Shown here: piece by piece, positions 27,548 through 37,848 of the stretch
Layout: each line of letters starts with the position of its first letter
How positions within the stretch are numbered: the stretch's first letter is position 1
NCBI RefSeq assembly: GCF_014651375.1
Contig: NZ_BMWT01000008.1
Coordinates: 1 to 64,000, forward strand
Direction: 5' to 3'
DNA length: 64,000 nucleotides
Source: Tateyamaria omphalii
Lineage (GTDB): Bacteria > Pseudomonadota > Alphaproteobacteria > Rhodobacterales > Rhodobacteraceae
The notes under the pieces: generated by a model
What the model was told of the DNA's origin: nothing
The model's database searches: none
What the model saw: the letters and a program-made list of their open reading frames with translations, nothing else
Position numbers and translations under genes: made by a program

Positions 27548-29057
27548 GGTGATCTTCCTTCCACACACCCGCCATCATCAGCCCAAGCTTGCGGGCATCG
27601 GCATCGTCGGCAGCCACCGGTTGCGAGAGCCGCCCCTTCACGATGGCCTGTATGCGGTCGGACAATGCCACTGCCTCTTCCAATTCTTCTGAAATCAACA
27701 GGATTGCGGCCCCTTTGGATCGGGCGGCCAAAAGCTCTGCATGGACGGCGGAGATGGCGCCCTCGTCCAACCCCCGCGTTGGCTGATTGGCCAACACGAA
27801 CCTTGGTCCGATCGACAGGCAACGCCCAAGGATCAGCTTCTGCATATTGCCTCCCGACAAAAGCCGCGTTCGGGTGTCGGGTGTCGCCCCACGAATGTCA
27901 AAGCGTTCAATCAGCTCGGCAGCATAGGATTTACACGCCGCAGTCCGCACAAAACCGCGGCGCGAGAAGTCGGGACTGCGCAGCCGCTCAAGCACCGCGT
28001 TTTCCCAGACCGACAGCTCGCCCACAGCCCCCTCGGCATGGCGATCCTCCGGCACGCGCCCCACTCCGGCGCGGATCATCCCGCGCGGCCCGATCTGGCC
28101 GACATCCTGCCCCGCAAGGGTCAGCGTGCCCGATGCAGGTGTCTTCAGCCCGGACAGCAACGCACCCAGATCCGCCTGTCCGTTGCCCGACACACCGACG
28201 ATGCCCAGAACCTCGCCCTCATGCACGGCAAAGGACACATCGTCCAAACGCGCTTCTCCCTTGTCTTCGACACGCACGTTCTCGGCAACCAAGACGGGGC
28301 TGCCAATGAGATGCCCACGACGCACAGGCCGCTCAACCTTGCGCCCGACCATCAACTCGGCCAATTCATCGGCAGTGGTGTCCGCCGTCTTGCGTTCCGC
28401 GACCATCTGACCGGCTCTCAGTACAGCCACCCGGTCAGAGGCAGCCATCACCTCATGCAGCTTGTGGCTGATGAAAATCAGCGACAGGCCCTCCTTTGTC
28501 ATGTCGCGCAACGTCTCGAACAGCCGCTGCGCCTCGGGCCGCGCGAGAACAGCCGTGGGTTCGTCAAGGATCAGGACGCGCGCGTCGCGGTAAAGGGCCT
28601 TGAGGATTTCCACACGTTGGCGTTCCCCGACAGACAATTGGCTCACACGGGCGTCCGGCGTAACAGGCAGGCCAAACCGCTCGGCGATCTGCATCAGCTT
28701 CCGCCGCCCGGCCCCCCGTGCCGAGCGCAAGGACGCAAGTGGCTCAGAGCCAAGCATGACATTTTCCAGAACCGTCAGGTTGCCCGCCAGCGTGAAATGT
28801 TGGTGCACCATACCCACACCCGCATCAATGGCGGCACGTGGCCGGCCCGTTGGCAGCTCCTCTCCGAACACACGCACAGTCCCTTCATCCGCCGCATAAT
28901 GGCCAAAAAGGATGTTCATCAACGTGGTCTTGCCGGCTCCGTTTTCGCCAAGCAGAGCAAGGATTTCACCCTGTCCCAGTGTCAGGCTGACATCGTCATT
29001 CGCCGTCATGGCACCGAACCTCTTTGTAATGCCCTCAAGCTCAAGAACCGGCGTCAT
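27537..29057 (-). CDS. Double-domain ABC ATPase of a BMP/nucleoside-type importer (YufO/NupA-like)
   Basis: A 506-residue protein with two nucleotide-binding domains. The first has Walker [10 protein letters not shown], signature [15 protein letters not shown] and Walker [11 protein letters not shown]. The second has the degenerate Walker A ([10 protein letters not shown]) usual in this family, then [14 protein letters not shown]. This layout energises sugar or nucleoside importers of the BMP type. It overlaps the amidase stop in an ATGA. Confidence 0.9.
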   Translation of the reverse strand: MTPVLELEGITKRFGAMTANDDVSLTLGQGEILALLGENGAGKTTLMNILFGHYAADEGTVRVFGEELPTGRPRAAIDAGVGMVHQHFTLAGNLTVLENVMLGSEPLASLRSARGAGRRKLMQIAERFGLPVTPDARVSQLSVGERQRVEILKALYRDARVLILDEPTAVLARPEAQRLFETLRDMTKEGLSLIFISHKLHEVMAASDRVAVLRAGQMVAERKTADTTADELAELMVGRKVERPVRRGHLIGSPVLVAENVRVEDKGEARLDDVSFAVHEGEVLGIVGVSGNGQADLGALLSGLKTPASGTLTLAGQDVGQIGPRGMIRAGVGRVPEDRHAEGAVGELSVWENAVLERLRSPDFSRRGFVRTAACKSYAAELIERFDIRGATPDTRTRLLSGGNMQKLILGRCLSIGPRFVLANQPTRGLDEGAISAVHAELLAARSKGAAILLISEELEEAVALSDRIQAIVKGRLSQPVAADDADARKLGLMMAGVWKEDHHAA

Positions 29058-30412
29058 GTGGGGAATCCTGCGATGTCATAGGGATAAGAGAGTTTGGGGG
29101 CGAGGGCCTCGATCTTTGCGGCTAGGTCGCACAGCATCCTGTCTGCCCCGTGCGGTCCCCAAAGCTGCACACCAACGGGCAGTGATCCCTGCATCCCAAA
29201 CGGCAGGGCCAATGCGGGTATGCCCGCGACATTGGCCAATGCCGCATTGGGGGAAAAGGCCTCCATTGCGGCGAAATGCGCATCGGTATCGCTTTGGCCC
29301 AGATCAAAGCACCCTACCGGGGGTGGCGGTGTTGCCAGAACCGGGCACAGGAGTGCGTCGGCGTGATCGAACATCTTGTGTACGTCCCATGACAACCGCG
29401 CCATCCGACGCGTTGCAGCAAAAAGATCCGTCACTTCAAGCGCGCGCCCTTCGGCCGCGACGGCGGCAACAAGAGGCGGCAGCTGGTCGTCAGAAACGCC
29501 AAGCGCAGCAAGCCATTCAGCAAGAGAGACCGACAAGATCATCCTGGCAATCGCATGGGCTTCGGCGCCCAATTCATCGGGGGACGCAACCTCGACAACA
29601 GTCATGCCTGCGTCGGACAGCGCCTCCGCAACGCCTCGTGCAGCGGCAACCTGCGCTGCATCACAACGGTCCGGCAACGCCAACGCAATGCGTGATGTGC
29701 CAGACCGAGTTGCCTGCGGCGCAGGAACGCGGGCGAGGGCAAAGGCCGCTGCCACGTCACGCACGGAACGTGCCAGCACCAGTTCCTCGGCAATACCCAT
29801 AAGATGGTTGTGAAAACCGGGGCCAGCAACCACTGAACCCCGCGACGGTTTCAACCCGACAAGACCGCAACACGCGGCAGGCACGCGGATCGAACCCGCC
29901 GCATCCGTGGCATGGGCGATGGCCACAATGCCCGAGGCGACCGCAACAGCCGCCCCGCCGGATGACCCGCCGGGCGTCAATGCTGGGTCCCACGGGTTGC
30001 GCGCAGGCGCGCGCCCCTCGGGCACGCTGTCCAGGGACAGGCCAAATGGGGGCGTCGCGGTCAGGCCAAAGGGGATCAACCCAGCCTGTCGAAAATGGGA
30101 AAAAAGGGTGCTGTCTGCATCAGGCAGCGCGCTGCGAGACCGCAACGCGGCAGAGCCCGCTGCGATTGGCAAGCCCTTGGCTTCGGAACCAAGGTCCTTG
30201 CCCAGAAACGGCAGGCCGTGAAATGGTCCACGCCCCACCGTCTTGGCCGCATCGGCGGCGATAGCACCAGCCCGCGCGACTGCGTCGTCCAAATAAACCA
30301 CAGCCCCCAAATCCGCGCGCGCATCGCACGCTGCAAGGCTCGCCTCCATCACCGCACGGGCGCTGGTACGCCCGTCAGAGATGGCGGCCGCAAGGGCTGT
30401 GGCATCCTTCAT
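29054..30412 (-). CDS. Amidase (amidase-signature family)
   Basis: A 452-residue amidase. The catalytic lysine is in FLGKDLG, the cis-serine in [13 protein letters not shown] and the nucleophilic serine in [16 protein letters not shown], so the Ser-cisSer-Lys triad is intact. It lies within the BMP-type importer operon, directly upstream of the ATPase gene, which suggests that it hydrolyses an imported amide or ureide. The exact substrate cannot be predicted. Confidence 0.88.
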   Translation of the reverse strand: MKDATALAAAISDGRTSARAVMEASLAACDARADLGAVVYLDDAVARAGAIAADAAKTVGRGPFHGLPFLGKDLGSEAKGLPIAAGSAALRSRSALPDADSTLFSHFRQAGLIPFGLTATPPFGLSLDSVPEGRAPARNPWDPALTPGGSSGGAAVAVASGIVAIAHATDAAGSIRVPAACCGLVGLKPSRGSVVAGPGFHNHLMGIAEELVLARSVRDVAAAFALARVPAPQATRSGTSRIALALPDRCDAAQVAAARGVAEALSDAGMTVVEVASPDELGAEAHAIARMILSVSLAEWLAALGVSDDQLPPLVAAVAAEGRALEVTDLFAATRRMARLSWDVHKMFDHADALLCPVLATPPPPVGCFDLGQSDTDAHFAAMEAFSPNAALANVAGIPALALPFGMQGSLPVGVQLWGPHGADRMLCDLAAKIEALAPKLSYPYDIAGFPT

Positions 30413-30425
30413 GGTTCAGAACCCG

Positions 30426-31409
30426 TCAGGCAGGCTCGTCATTATTGATCGGAACGTCCCACTCGCCCGCCTGAATGGCCGCTTGCTTGGCCTCCATGGG
30501 CGGAATGGCATCGGCAGGCACGTCATCAGCGACATAGATCAATTCATTGCCGCCATACGACATAAAGGAATACTCGGTGTAATCCCGTCCCACCGCATTG
30601 CCGGCGTTGATGTCCTCAACGATGGCTTCGATGGTCGGGCCATAATTCCAGATCGCGTTGGCAAACACGGTCCCCGGATAGCGTGGCGTGTAATCAATGA
30701 GCGAGCCAATCGCCTTGACCCCACGCTCCTGCGCCGCATCCGCAGTCCCGATCCGTTCGCCAAAGAGGATGTCGGCCCCCGCATCGATCTGGGCCATGGC
30801 TGCCTCTTTCGCGCGGGCCGGGTCGAACCAGGCACCGATGAACCCATTCAGGAAGGTTGCATCGGGGTTCACCTCGCTCACGCCCATGCGGAAAGCATTG
30901 ATCAACAAATTGACCTCGGGGATCGGATAGCCCCCAACCGAGCCGAAAACGTTGGAGTCAGACATCTTGCCTGCCAGCATCCCGGCCAAATAGGCCGCTT
31001 CGTGGTTGCGGGTTCCAAAGACACCGAAATTGTCCCCTTCCGGTCCACCGGACGACCCCATCAGGAAGGCGGTGTCGGGATAATCGCCCGCCACTTCGCG
31101 CGCCTCACGCTCAACAGCATAGGCTTCACCCCAGACCAGTTGCGCGCCACCTTCAGCGTATTCGCGCATGGCACGTGGATAGTCAGTGGGCGCGACCCCT
31201 TCGGAGAATTCATATTCTATCAGCCCCGAAGCCGCCGCTTCCTGAAACGCCAGATGGATGCGGCTGTTCCACGCGTTCTCTACGGGTGACATGTGCACAC
31301 CGGCGACGCGGGTCACATCCGCAGCATTGGCGCGGCGGATGTAGGCGGGCAGCGCCAATGTGGCGGCTGCCCCTACAATAAGCTGGCGACGGTTTGTCGT
31401 GAGTTTCAT
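30426..31409 (-). CDS. BMP-family (PnrA-like) substrate-binding protein
   Basis: A 327-residue periplasmic protein with a Tat-like leader (NRRQLIVGAAATLALP, cleavage near RANAAD). The mature part follows the BMP/PnrA fold, with FGTRNHEAAYLAGMLAGKMS and FGSVGGYPIPEVNLLINAFRMG in the middle. The family binds purine nucleosides or related ligands. It is encoded just upstream of the amidase and feeds the permease pair. The ligand here may be a nitrogen heterocycle or amide instead of a nucleoside. Confidence 0.87.
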   Translation of the reverse strand: MKLTTNRRQLIVGAAATLALPAYIRRANAADVTRVAGVHMSPVENAWNSRIHLAFQEAAASGLIEYEFSEGVAPTDYPRAMREYAEGGAQLVWGEAYAVEREAREVAGDYPDTAFLMGSSGGPEGDNFGVFGTRNHEAAYLAGMLAGKMSDSNVFGSVGGYPIPEVNLLINAFRMGVSEVNPDATFLNGFIGAWFDPARAKEAAMAQIDAGADILFGERIGTADAAQERGVKAIGSLIDYTPRYPGTVFANAIWNYGPTIEAIVEDINAGNAVGRDYTEYSFMSYGGNELIYVADDVPADAIPPMEAKQAAIQAGEWDVPINNDEPA

Positions 31410-31439
31410 TGGAAGTACCTCTCTCGTGCTGGCAGTTTT

Positions 31440-32711
31440 CTAAGTGTTTTTGTCTTCGACCGCGGGGGCATAATCGGCTGGATCAATCCTGTCGGGGCGA
31501 CCGGGAAGGTCGAGTGTGGCAATGCGCGGCGCAGTGCGTGCCAAAACCTTGCCATGTTTGATCACGGCAAGCCGGGTCGCTTTGAGGCGCACGGCTTCAA
31601 TCGGATCGCGTGCCTGCAGCAGAACCATGTTGGCTGGGCCACCTTCGCGAAGCGTCGGATCCGGCAAGCCCATGGCGCGTGCGCCGTTTTGCGTGACCGA
31701 GGTAAAGGCCCATGCCATGGCCTCGCGCGACGTCATTGGCACGGCGTGTACACCCATATGCGCCACCTCCAGCATGTCACCCGAACCAAGTGAATACCAC
31801 GGGTCCATGGTGCAATCCTGCCCAAAGGCCACATTGACGCCTGCAGCCCGCAATTCCGGCACGCGGGTCAGACCCCGCCGGCGCGGATAGGTGTCGGACC
31901 GGCCCTGCAACGTGATGTTAATCAACGGGTTCGGGATCACGTTCATGCCGCTTTCGGCAATCAGCGGGATTAGCTTGCTGGCATAGTAATTGTCGTAAGA
32001 ATGCATCGCGGTGACATGGCTGGCCGATACACGCCCTCCCAGACCAAGACGTGTTGTCTCGGCCGCCAGCGTCTCTACGTGACGCGACATCGGATCGTCG
32101 CTTTCATCGCAATGCAAATCCAGCATCAGGCCCCGTTCAACCGCGATCTCGCACAGCCGCGTAACAGACCTTGCGCCATCAGCCATCGTACGTTCGAAGT
32201 GTGGAATTCCGCCCACAACCTCCACGCCCATATCCAGCGCGCGCAACAGGTTCTGTTCTGCCGTCGTTGACCGATAAAGCCCGTCCTGGGGAAAGGCCAC
32301 CAGCTGCAGGTCAATGTAAGGGGCCACACGTTTGCGCACTTCGATCAACGCCTCGACCGCCGTCAATCGGTCGTCGCAGACATCGACATGGGTGCGGATC
32401 GACAACAAGCCCTGGGCAACCGCCAAGTCACAATAGCGCAAGGCGCGCTCCATGACGGCCTCGGGCGTCAATTGAGGCTTCAATTCCCCCCACAGCGCAA
32501 TGCCTTCCAGCAATGTGCCAGAGACGTTCAGCCGCGGCATTCCCAAGCTCAGCGTCGCATCCATGTGGAAATGCGGGTCTGTAAACGGCGGCGCGACCAA
32601 TCGCCCAGCGGCGTCAATAACCTCGCGTGCTTCGTCCTCGATGTTTGGGGCGATGGTCACGATGTTGGCTTTGTGGATACCGATATCCACCAACCCGCTT
32701 CTGTCAGGCAA
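31440..32711 (-). CDS. Amidohydrolase, cytosine-deaminase/AtzC-like
   Basis: A metal-dependent hydrolase of the TIM-barrel amidohydrolase superfamily. Metal-site motifs are DPHFHMD, DLHCDESDD, SASHVTAMHS and FGQDCTMDPW, as in cytosine deaminase and N-isopropylammelide amidohydrolase. The TTG at 32711 gives 423 residues but omits an in-frame upstream stretch LDLVVKQAR that matches the first beta-strand of this family. The actual start may be CTG at 32738 or ATT at 32741, behind GGGAGTCGAGGG. It is the first gene of the BMP-type operon and points to a deaminated or dechlorinated-type heterocycle substrate. Confidence 0.85.
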   Translation of the reverse strand: MPDRSGLVDIGIHKANIVTIAPNIEDEAREVIDAAGRLVAPPFTDPHFHMDATLSLGMPRLNVSGTLLEGIALWGELKPQLTPEAVMERALRYCDLAVAQGLLSIRTHVDVCDDRLTAVEALIEVRKRVAPYIDLQLVAFPQDGLYRSTTAEQNLLRALDMGVEVVGGIPHFERTMADGARSVTRLCEIAVERGLMLDLHCDESDDPMSRHVETLAAETTRLGLGGRVSASHVTAMHSYDNYYASKLIPLIAESGMNVIPNPLINITLQGRSDTYPRRRGLTRVPELRAAGVNVAFGQDCTMDPWYSLGSGDMLEVAHMGVHAVPMTSREAMAWAFTSVTQNGARAMGLPDPTLREGGPANMVLLQARDPIEAVRLKATRLAVIKHGKVLARTAPRIATLDLPGRPDRIDPADYAPAVEDKNT

Positions 32712-32991
32712 ACGGGCTTGCTTAACGACTAAATCCAGAATCCCTCGACTCCCTATTTTTGATCATATGGTAAATAAAGTTCCCACAAAGACCTATAAAA
32801 TTCGAAAAAAATGCCCAACCGCTACGCCAAGCGTCATTTTTTAGGCAATTGAACAGAGGGTTCGCGCAGTGATGCCCGTTCCTTGAGCGCGGGAAACCGC
32901 ACACCGACACTGTATGCGCAGCCCCCAACAAGCCCGGTTTTGTCCAGCCTCACCTTTTCAACAGTTTGGAGAACCTCAGCACCGGCATCGC

Positions 32992-34731
32992 CTACTCAGC
33001 GGCCTGTGCATCCGGTGATGTCTTGAGAGCGGACCAGGCATCAAACTGGGACAAAAAGACCTGTCCGTTGAGCGCCTCTATAAAATGCGACCGCCGCAAG
33101 CGATCCATCACCGGTCCCTTGACCTCGGACAGATGCAAACCTACGCCCAGATCGCTGAGGCGGTGATTGATCGTCTCCAAGCTTTCCAGCGCCGAAAAAT
33201 CCACCTCGTTCACTGCCGAAAACATAAGCACCACGTTGCGGATCTTGCACCCTTGCGCGACACGATTTTGGACAAGGTCTTCGAGAAACCGCGCGTTCAC
33301 GAAATACAGGCTTTCGTCCACACGCAGGACCAAAAGTGCCGGGTCGGTTTCAACCTCGTGCCGCTTTACATTGCGGAAGTGTTGCGTCCCGGGGACCAGG
33401 CCAACCTCTGCAACATGTGGTCGAGATGTCTTGTACAGATGAAGAAGCACAGAGATCGCAACACCCGACGCCACGCCCACTTCGACACCAAGACCAAGGG
33501 TCAGAAGAATAGTCGCCGCAACAGCGGTGAAATCCGCACGGCTATACGCCCACGTTTTCTTCAGGATCGACACATCCACCAGCGACAGCACCGCCACAAT
33601 GATCGTTGCCGCAAGTGTTGCGTTTGGCAGATAGTACACCAGCGGAGTCAATGCGACGGCAGCAAAGGCCAGACCAATTGCCGTAAACGCACCCGCCGCC
33701 GGTGTTTGCGCCCCGGCATCGAAATTCACCGCCGAGCGCGCGAACCCACCGGTCACCGGATACCCCCCTGTAAACGCCGCGCCGAAGTTCGCCGCGCCAA
33801 GTCCGATCAGCTCCTGATCCGGGTCGATGCGCTGACGTTTCTTGGCCGCCAGTGTCTGAGCAACAGAAACAGATTCAACAAAACCGATGATGGAAATCAG
33901 GATCGCGGGCATCAGCAAGGCGCTGACCAGATCAGGCGCAAAGCTGGGCCGGATCAACGGCGGCAGGCTTTGCGGCACCGCGCCCACGATCTTGACACCC
34001 TGACCCGCAAGATCAAAGGCCCACACCGCAACCGTTGTGGCAATGACCGCTGCGACGGGCCCGGCTTTGGTGAACACATCGGCAATCAGGTCCGGAACCC
34101 CAAGACGCTTCAGCGTGGGCTTAAGGCGCGTTCGCACCCAGAACAGAAAACCGGTGGCAGCACCGCCAATGGCCAATGTGATCCAGTTCACCTGATCCAG
34201 ATGGGCCAAGATCGCCCCAAGCATGTCCGGCAATGTATGCCCATGGGCCGAAACGCCCAAAAGGTGTTTCACTTGGCTGGTGGCAATCAGGATGCCGGAC
34301 GCCGTGATAAAACCCGCTATCACAGGATGGCTGAGGAAATTTGCTAAAAACCCCAACCTGAATACCCCCATCAGAACAAGGAAACCGCCAGACAAAAACG
34401 CCAGCGTCAGGGCGGCGGCCACATATCCCGCCGTGCCCTGCTCGGCCACTTCGCCAATCGCGGCCGCGGTGAGCAACGAAACCACAGCCACCGGCCCCAC
34501 GGCCAGCGCGCGACTGGTTCCAAAGACCGCATAAAGAAGGATCGGGGCAATCGACGCGTAAATGCCCGCTTCGGGCGGGAGACCAGCAAGCAACGCATAA
34601 GCAAGCGATTGCGGAATCAGCATGATCGTCACGATCACGGCTGCCAACACATCGTTCGACAGTGCGTTGCGGTCATACGCGCGTCCCCATTCAAGAACGG
34701 GCAAGTAGCGGCCAAGTATATCAATCATCAT
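32992..34731 (-). CDS. SulP-family anion permease with C-terminal STAS domain
   Basis: A 579-residue protein with a 10-14 helix SulP transmembrane part (VTIMLIPQSLAYALLAGLPPEAGIYAS near the start) and a C-terminal STAS domain (RVDESLYFVNARFLEDLV... SAVNEVDFSALESLE). SulP proteins move sulfate, bicarbonate or other anions. Start codons ATGATG at 34731/34728 follow GAGGAAGCG. It lies downstream of the sulfide-oxidation genes on the same strand, so sulfate handling is the likely role. Confidence 0.9.
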   Translation of the reverse strand: MMIDILGRYLPVLEWGRAYDRNALSNDVLAAVIVTIMLIPQSLAYALLAGLPPEAGIYASIAPILLYAVFGTSRALAVGPVAVVSLLTAAAIGEVAEQGTAGYVAAALTLAFLSGGFLVLMGVFRLGFLANFLSHPVIAGFITASGILIATSQVKHLLGVSAHGHTLPDMLGAILAHLDQVNWITLAIGGAATGFLFWVRTRLKPTLKRLGVPDLIADVFTKAGPVAAVIATTVAVWAFDLAGQGVKIVGAVPQSLPPLIRPSFAPDLVSALLMPAILISIIGFVESVSVAQTLAAKKRQRIDPDQELIGLGAANFGAAFTGGYPVTGGFARSAVNFDAGAQTPAAGAFTAIGLAFAAVALTPLVYYLPNATLAATIIVAVLSLVDVSILKKTWAYSRADFTAVAATILLTLGLGVEVGVASGVAISVLLHLYKTSRPHVAEVGLVPGTQHFRNVKRHEVETDPALLVLRVDESLYFVNARFLEDLVQNRVAQGCKIRNVVLMFSAVNEVDFSALESLETINHRLSDLGVGLHLSEVKGPVMDRLRRSHFIEALNGQVFLSQFDAWSALKTSPDAQAAE

Positions 34732-34822
34732 CGCTTCCTCAATCAGAGGCAGGCAGGTGCTCAGGTGGCTGGCAGGCTCACCTCGCAACTATTGAAAGCG
34801 GTTAGTCGTTCCGGCGAACGGC

Positions 34823-36502
34823 CTAGTCGACTGAAACCCCGAGCTTTTCAGGTTTGGCCATCCACTCTTTGCCTTTCAGCATGGCCTTCCAGTAAATCGG
34901 CGGCAGCATCTTTTCCTTCAGGAACCATGCCAGGCGGGATGGTTTCGTGCCGTCCAGAAACGCGGTCGGAAAGCTTGGCTTCAAAACGCCACCATAGCCA
35001 AACTCGGCCAGAACGATCTTGCCGCGTTCCACGGTCAATGGGCACGATCCGTAGCCGTCATAGGCGGCCGTAAACGACCGACCTGCAATGTCTGCAACGA
35101 TGTTTTCAGCCACAGTCGGGGCCTGCTTGCGCGCCGCTGCCGCCGTTTTGGCATTGGGCGCATTCATGACATCGCCAAGGCTCCAGATATTGTCGAAGCT
35201 TTTGTGGCGGAGTGTGACCTGGTCCACGTCGACCCACCCCGCCGCATCGGCAAGCGGAGAAACACGAATGAAATCGGGGGCGACTTGGGGCGGACAGACA
35301 TGCATCATTTCAAAACCGACCCTGACTATTTGCGGCTCAGTCTCGGGCTTGGCCACTTCAAATGTTGCTTGTCGCGCAGCCCCATCAACCGAAACGAGGT
35401 TGTGGAAGAAGTTCAACTTGGCATCGTACTTGTCGATGTACTTCTGCAAGGCTGGCACATAATCCTTCACGCCGAACAGAACGCCACCCGCATTCATGAA
35501 CTGGATGTCGATGTCCTTCAGCCGTCCGTTACGGAACCACGCATCCCCCGATAGGTACATGGCCTTTTGCGGCGCACCGGCGCATTTGATGGGCATCGGG
35601 GGCTGGGTAAACAGCGCACGCCCTTCCTTTAGCTCTTGCACAAGCTGCCATGTGTAAGGCGCCAGATCATAGCGGTAATTGGACGTGACACCGTTGCGAC
35701 CAAGGGTTTCTTCCAGCCCTTCCACGGCATTCCAATCCAACTTCAGACCAGGGCACACCACAAGGCGGTCGTATTTCACCACGCGGCACCCATCAAGGAT
35801 CACGGCATTGTTCGCCGGTTCAAAGGCGGCGACACCCGCCTGGATCCATTTGACCCCGCGCGGAATGAGCGACCCCATGGTTTTTGCCGTCTGGCTGGCC
35901 TCAAAGATACCGCCGCCGACCATTGTCCAGCCGGGCTGGTAATAGTGAATGTCTGCCGGATCAATGATGGCAATCGATAGGTCGGATTGTCGTGATTGGA
36001 GGCTCGCCGCGACAGAAACGCCACCTGCCCCGCCGCCCACGATGACGACATCGTACTTGGCATCCCCCGTGTCGGTGGGTGTCTTTCCGCCATTGGCAAT
36101 GCGCCGGGCGACACCGTTCATGTCGTATCCCGCCGTCTTGGTCGCAGCGAGGATGTCGGACATTGGCCGCTTTGCGCTTTCGTAAAAAGACCACAGCGTG
36201 GCAGATCGCGTGCCCGTGCGGCAATAGGCCAAGACCGGGCGCGGCAGATCATCGAGCGCCGCGCCGAACCCGGTCACATCTTCATCCTTCACCAGTCCGG
36301 TCTGGACAGGCACGTATCGCGCCTTGATCCCCGCGGCATTGGCGGCGACTTCGATCTCTTCAAAACTTGGCTGATCGGCCCCTTCCCCATCCGGGCGATT
36401 GCAGATGATGGCGCGAAACCCGGCATCTTTGATCGCCGCTATGTCCTGCGCGGTGATTTGCGGGCTAACCGAGGTTTTGTCGGTGATTTTCCGGATGTCC
36501 AT
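34823..36502 (-). CDS. Fusion of phosphatase/rhodanese-like domain and sulfide:quinone reductase-type flavoprotein
   Basis: A 559-residue two-part protein. Residues 1 to about 110 form a TIGR01244-type domain with the loop YCRTGTRSA (Cys-x5-Arg). From about 150 there is an FAD/NAD fold starting VVIVGGGAGGVSVAASL. Two cysteine sites, CPGLKLDW and CAGAPQKAMYLS, match the active cysteines of type II sulfide:quinone reductase (SQOR). Expected reaction: sulfide to a sulfane-sulfur product with electrons to quinone; the N-terminal part may then move the sulfur. ATG 36502 follows GAGGG. Confidence 0.88.
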   Translation of the reverse strand: MDIRKITDKTSVSPQITAQDIAAIKDAGFRAIICNRPDGEGADQPSFEEIEVAANAAGIKARYVPVQTGLVKDEDVTGFGAALDDLPRPVLAYCRTGTRSATLWSFYESAKRPMSDILAATKTAGYDMNGVARRIANGGKTPTDTGDAKYDVVIVGGGAGGVSVAASLQSRQSDLSIAIIDPADIHYYQPGWTMVGGGIFEASQTAKTMGSLIPRGVKWIQAGVAAFEPANNAVILDGCRVVKYDRLVVCPGLKLDWNAVEGLEETLGRNGVTSNYRYDLAPYTWQLVQELKEGRALFTQPPMPIKCAGAPQKAMYLSGDAWFRNGRLKDIDIQFMNAGGVLFGVKDYVPALQKYIDKYDAKLNFFHNLVSVDGAARQATFEVAKPETEPQIVRVGFEMMHVCPPQVAPDFIRVSPLADAAGWVDVDQVTLRHKSFDNIWSLGDVMNAPNAKTAAAARKQAPTVAENIVADIAGRSFTAAYDGYGSCPLTVERGKIVLAEFGYGGVLKPSFPTAFLDGTKPSRLAWFLKEKMLPPIYWKAMLKGKEWMAKPEKLGVSVD

Positions 36503-36512
36503 CACCAGGCCC

Positions 36513-37394
36513 TCACAGTCCGTTCACGGGCACTTTGAGCATGGGCCTGCCATCCTTGTCGGTTGGCACTTCGCCTGCGCGCATATTCACCTGCAACGAG
36601 GGGAGAATGAGCTTTGGCATGGCAAGTTGCGCATCGCGTTCGGTGCGGAACTTGACGAACTCTTCCTTGGTCTTGCCGCCGCCCACATGGATGTTGTGGG
36701 CTTTTTCCTCACCCACGGTGGTTTCCCACTGGATATCACGACCATTCGGCCCGTAATCGTGGCACATGAAAAGCCGCATGGCATCCGGCAAGGCAAGCAC
36801 CTTCTGGATGCTGTCATACAGCACGGCGGCATCACCTCCGGGGAAGTCCGCGCGCGCCGAACCACCGTCGGGCATAAAGAGTGTGTCACCGACAAAAGCC
36901 GCATCACCCATCACATGCACCATGCATGCGGGCGTGTGGCCCGGCGTATACATGGCGAAGGCCGTCATGTTGCCAACCTGGTAGCAATCGCCATCCTCCA
37001 ACAGGGCGTCAAACTGCGACCCGTCCCGCTGGAATTCGGTGCCTTCGTTGAACACCTTCCCGAACGTGTCCTGCACCACCATGATCTTCGATCCGATGCC
37101 GATTTTGCCGCCCAACCGCTCCTGGATATAGGGTGCAGCGCTCAGGTGATCCGCGTGGACATGGGTTTCAATAATCCATTCCAGCTTCAAACACTGCGTT
37201 TTGATTTGACGGATCAGTTCGTCCGCGTGGTCATAGGTGATGCGGCCTGCGGCGTAATCAATGTCCATCACGCTGTCGATAATGGCGCAGGCATCAGATG
37301 CGGGGTCCTTTACGATATAGCTGATCGTATTGGTCGCTTCGTCAAAGAAGGCCTGGACCGCGGGAGTGACGTCCATATTGACGGGATAGGTCAT
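36513..37394 (-). CDS. MBL-fold hydrolase, persulfide-dioxygenase/Blh-like
   Basis: A 293-residue metallo-beta-lactamase-fold protein. The HxHxDH motif is ETHVHADHLSAAPY, with further metal ligands in TPGHTPACM and GDTLFMPDGGSAR. This pattern is that of ETHE1-like persulfide dioxygenases and the Blh protein of the bigR operons, which oxidise glutathione persulfide to sulfite. It stands immediately upstream of the SQR fusion gene, the partner reaction. A GGAGG ribosome site lies before the ATG. Confidence 0.88.
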   Translation of the reverse strand: MTYPVNMDVTPAVQAFFDEATNTISYIVKDPASDACAIIDSVMDIDYAAGRITYDHADELIRQIKTQCLKLEWIIETHVHADHLSAAPYIQERLGGKIGIGSKIMVVQDTFGKVFNEGTEFQRDGSQFDALLEDGDCYQVGNMTAFAMYTPGHTPACMVHVMGDAAFVGDTLFMPDGGSARADFPGGDAAVLYDSIQKVLALPDAMRLFMCHDYGPNGRDIQWETTVGEEKAHNIHVGGGKTKEEFVKFRTERDAQLAMPKLILPSLQVNMRAGEVPTDKDGRPMLKVPVNGL

Positions 37395-37418
37395 GTCATA
37401 TCCTCCGATAAGATGGGG

Positions 37419-37847
37419 TTAACTGGCGGCCTTAGCAGGCATGGGGCTGAGAACGCGGCGCAGGAAAAAGCCAACCGTGACGGCTGCAAGGAACAACGCA
37501 ACTTCCCAATGGCCCGTCCCAAGCGCGGGAATGGCAGCGCCCGGACAAAAGCCCGCAATGCCCCACCCGACACCAAACAGTGCTGAGCCCCCAACAAGGC
37601 GCGCATCGATGGTTGTCGAGGTCGGCACCTGAAAGCGCGCCCCGAACAGTGCGGTGTCACGGCGCCAAACCAACCGATACCCAAAGAATGTCACGACCAG
37701 CGCGCCGCCCATCACAAAGGCCAGGCTCGGGTCCCACGCACCTGCCACATCAAAAAAGTTCAAAACCTTCGCTGGGTCCATCATGCCGGACAGTGCAATG
37801 CCTGTTCCAAAGACAAGCCCGGTCAACAGCGCATAAAGATGCTTCAT
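37419..37847 (-). CDS. YeeE/YedE-related membrane protein (DUF6691, PmpB-like)
   Basis: A 142-residue protein with four hydrophobic segments and the conserved GFCPGAAIPALGTGHWEVAL motif, which contains a cysteine in the family's transport path. This is one of a pair of PmpA/PmpB-like proteins linked to sulfide oxidation; the family includes thiosulfate/sulfur-compound uptake proteins. I chose the ATG at 37847, preceded by GGAGGC, over the alternative at 37859. The paired gene precedes it with no real gap. Confidence 0.85.
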   Translation of the reverse strand: MKHLYALLTGLVFGTGIALSGMMDPAKVLNFFDVAGAWDPSLAFVMGGALVVTFFGYRLVWRRDTALFGARFQVPTSTTIDARLVGGSALFGVGWGIAGFCPGAAIPALGTGHWEVALFLAAVTVGFFLRRVLSPMPAKAAS

Positions 37848-37848
37848 A

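Noticed and set aside
33085..34347. 420-codon plus-strand frame antisense to the SulP gene
   Set aside because: It is Arg/His/Gln-rich shadow sequence without a motif, opposite a complete SulP-STAS gene.
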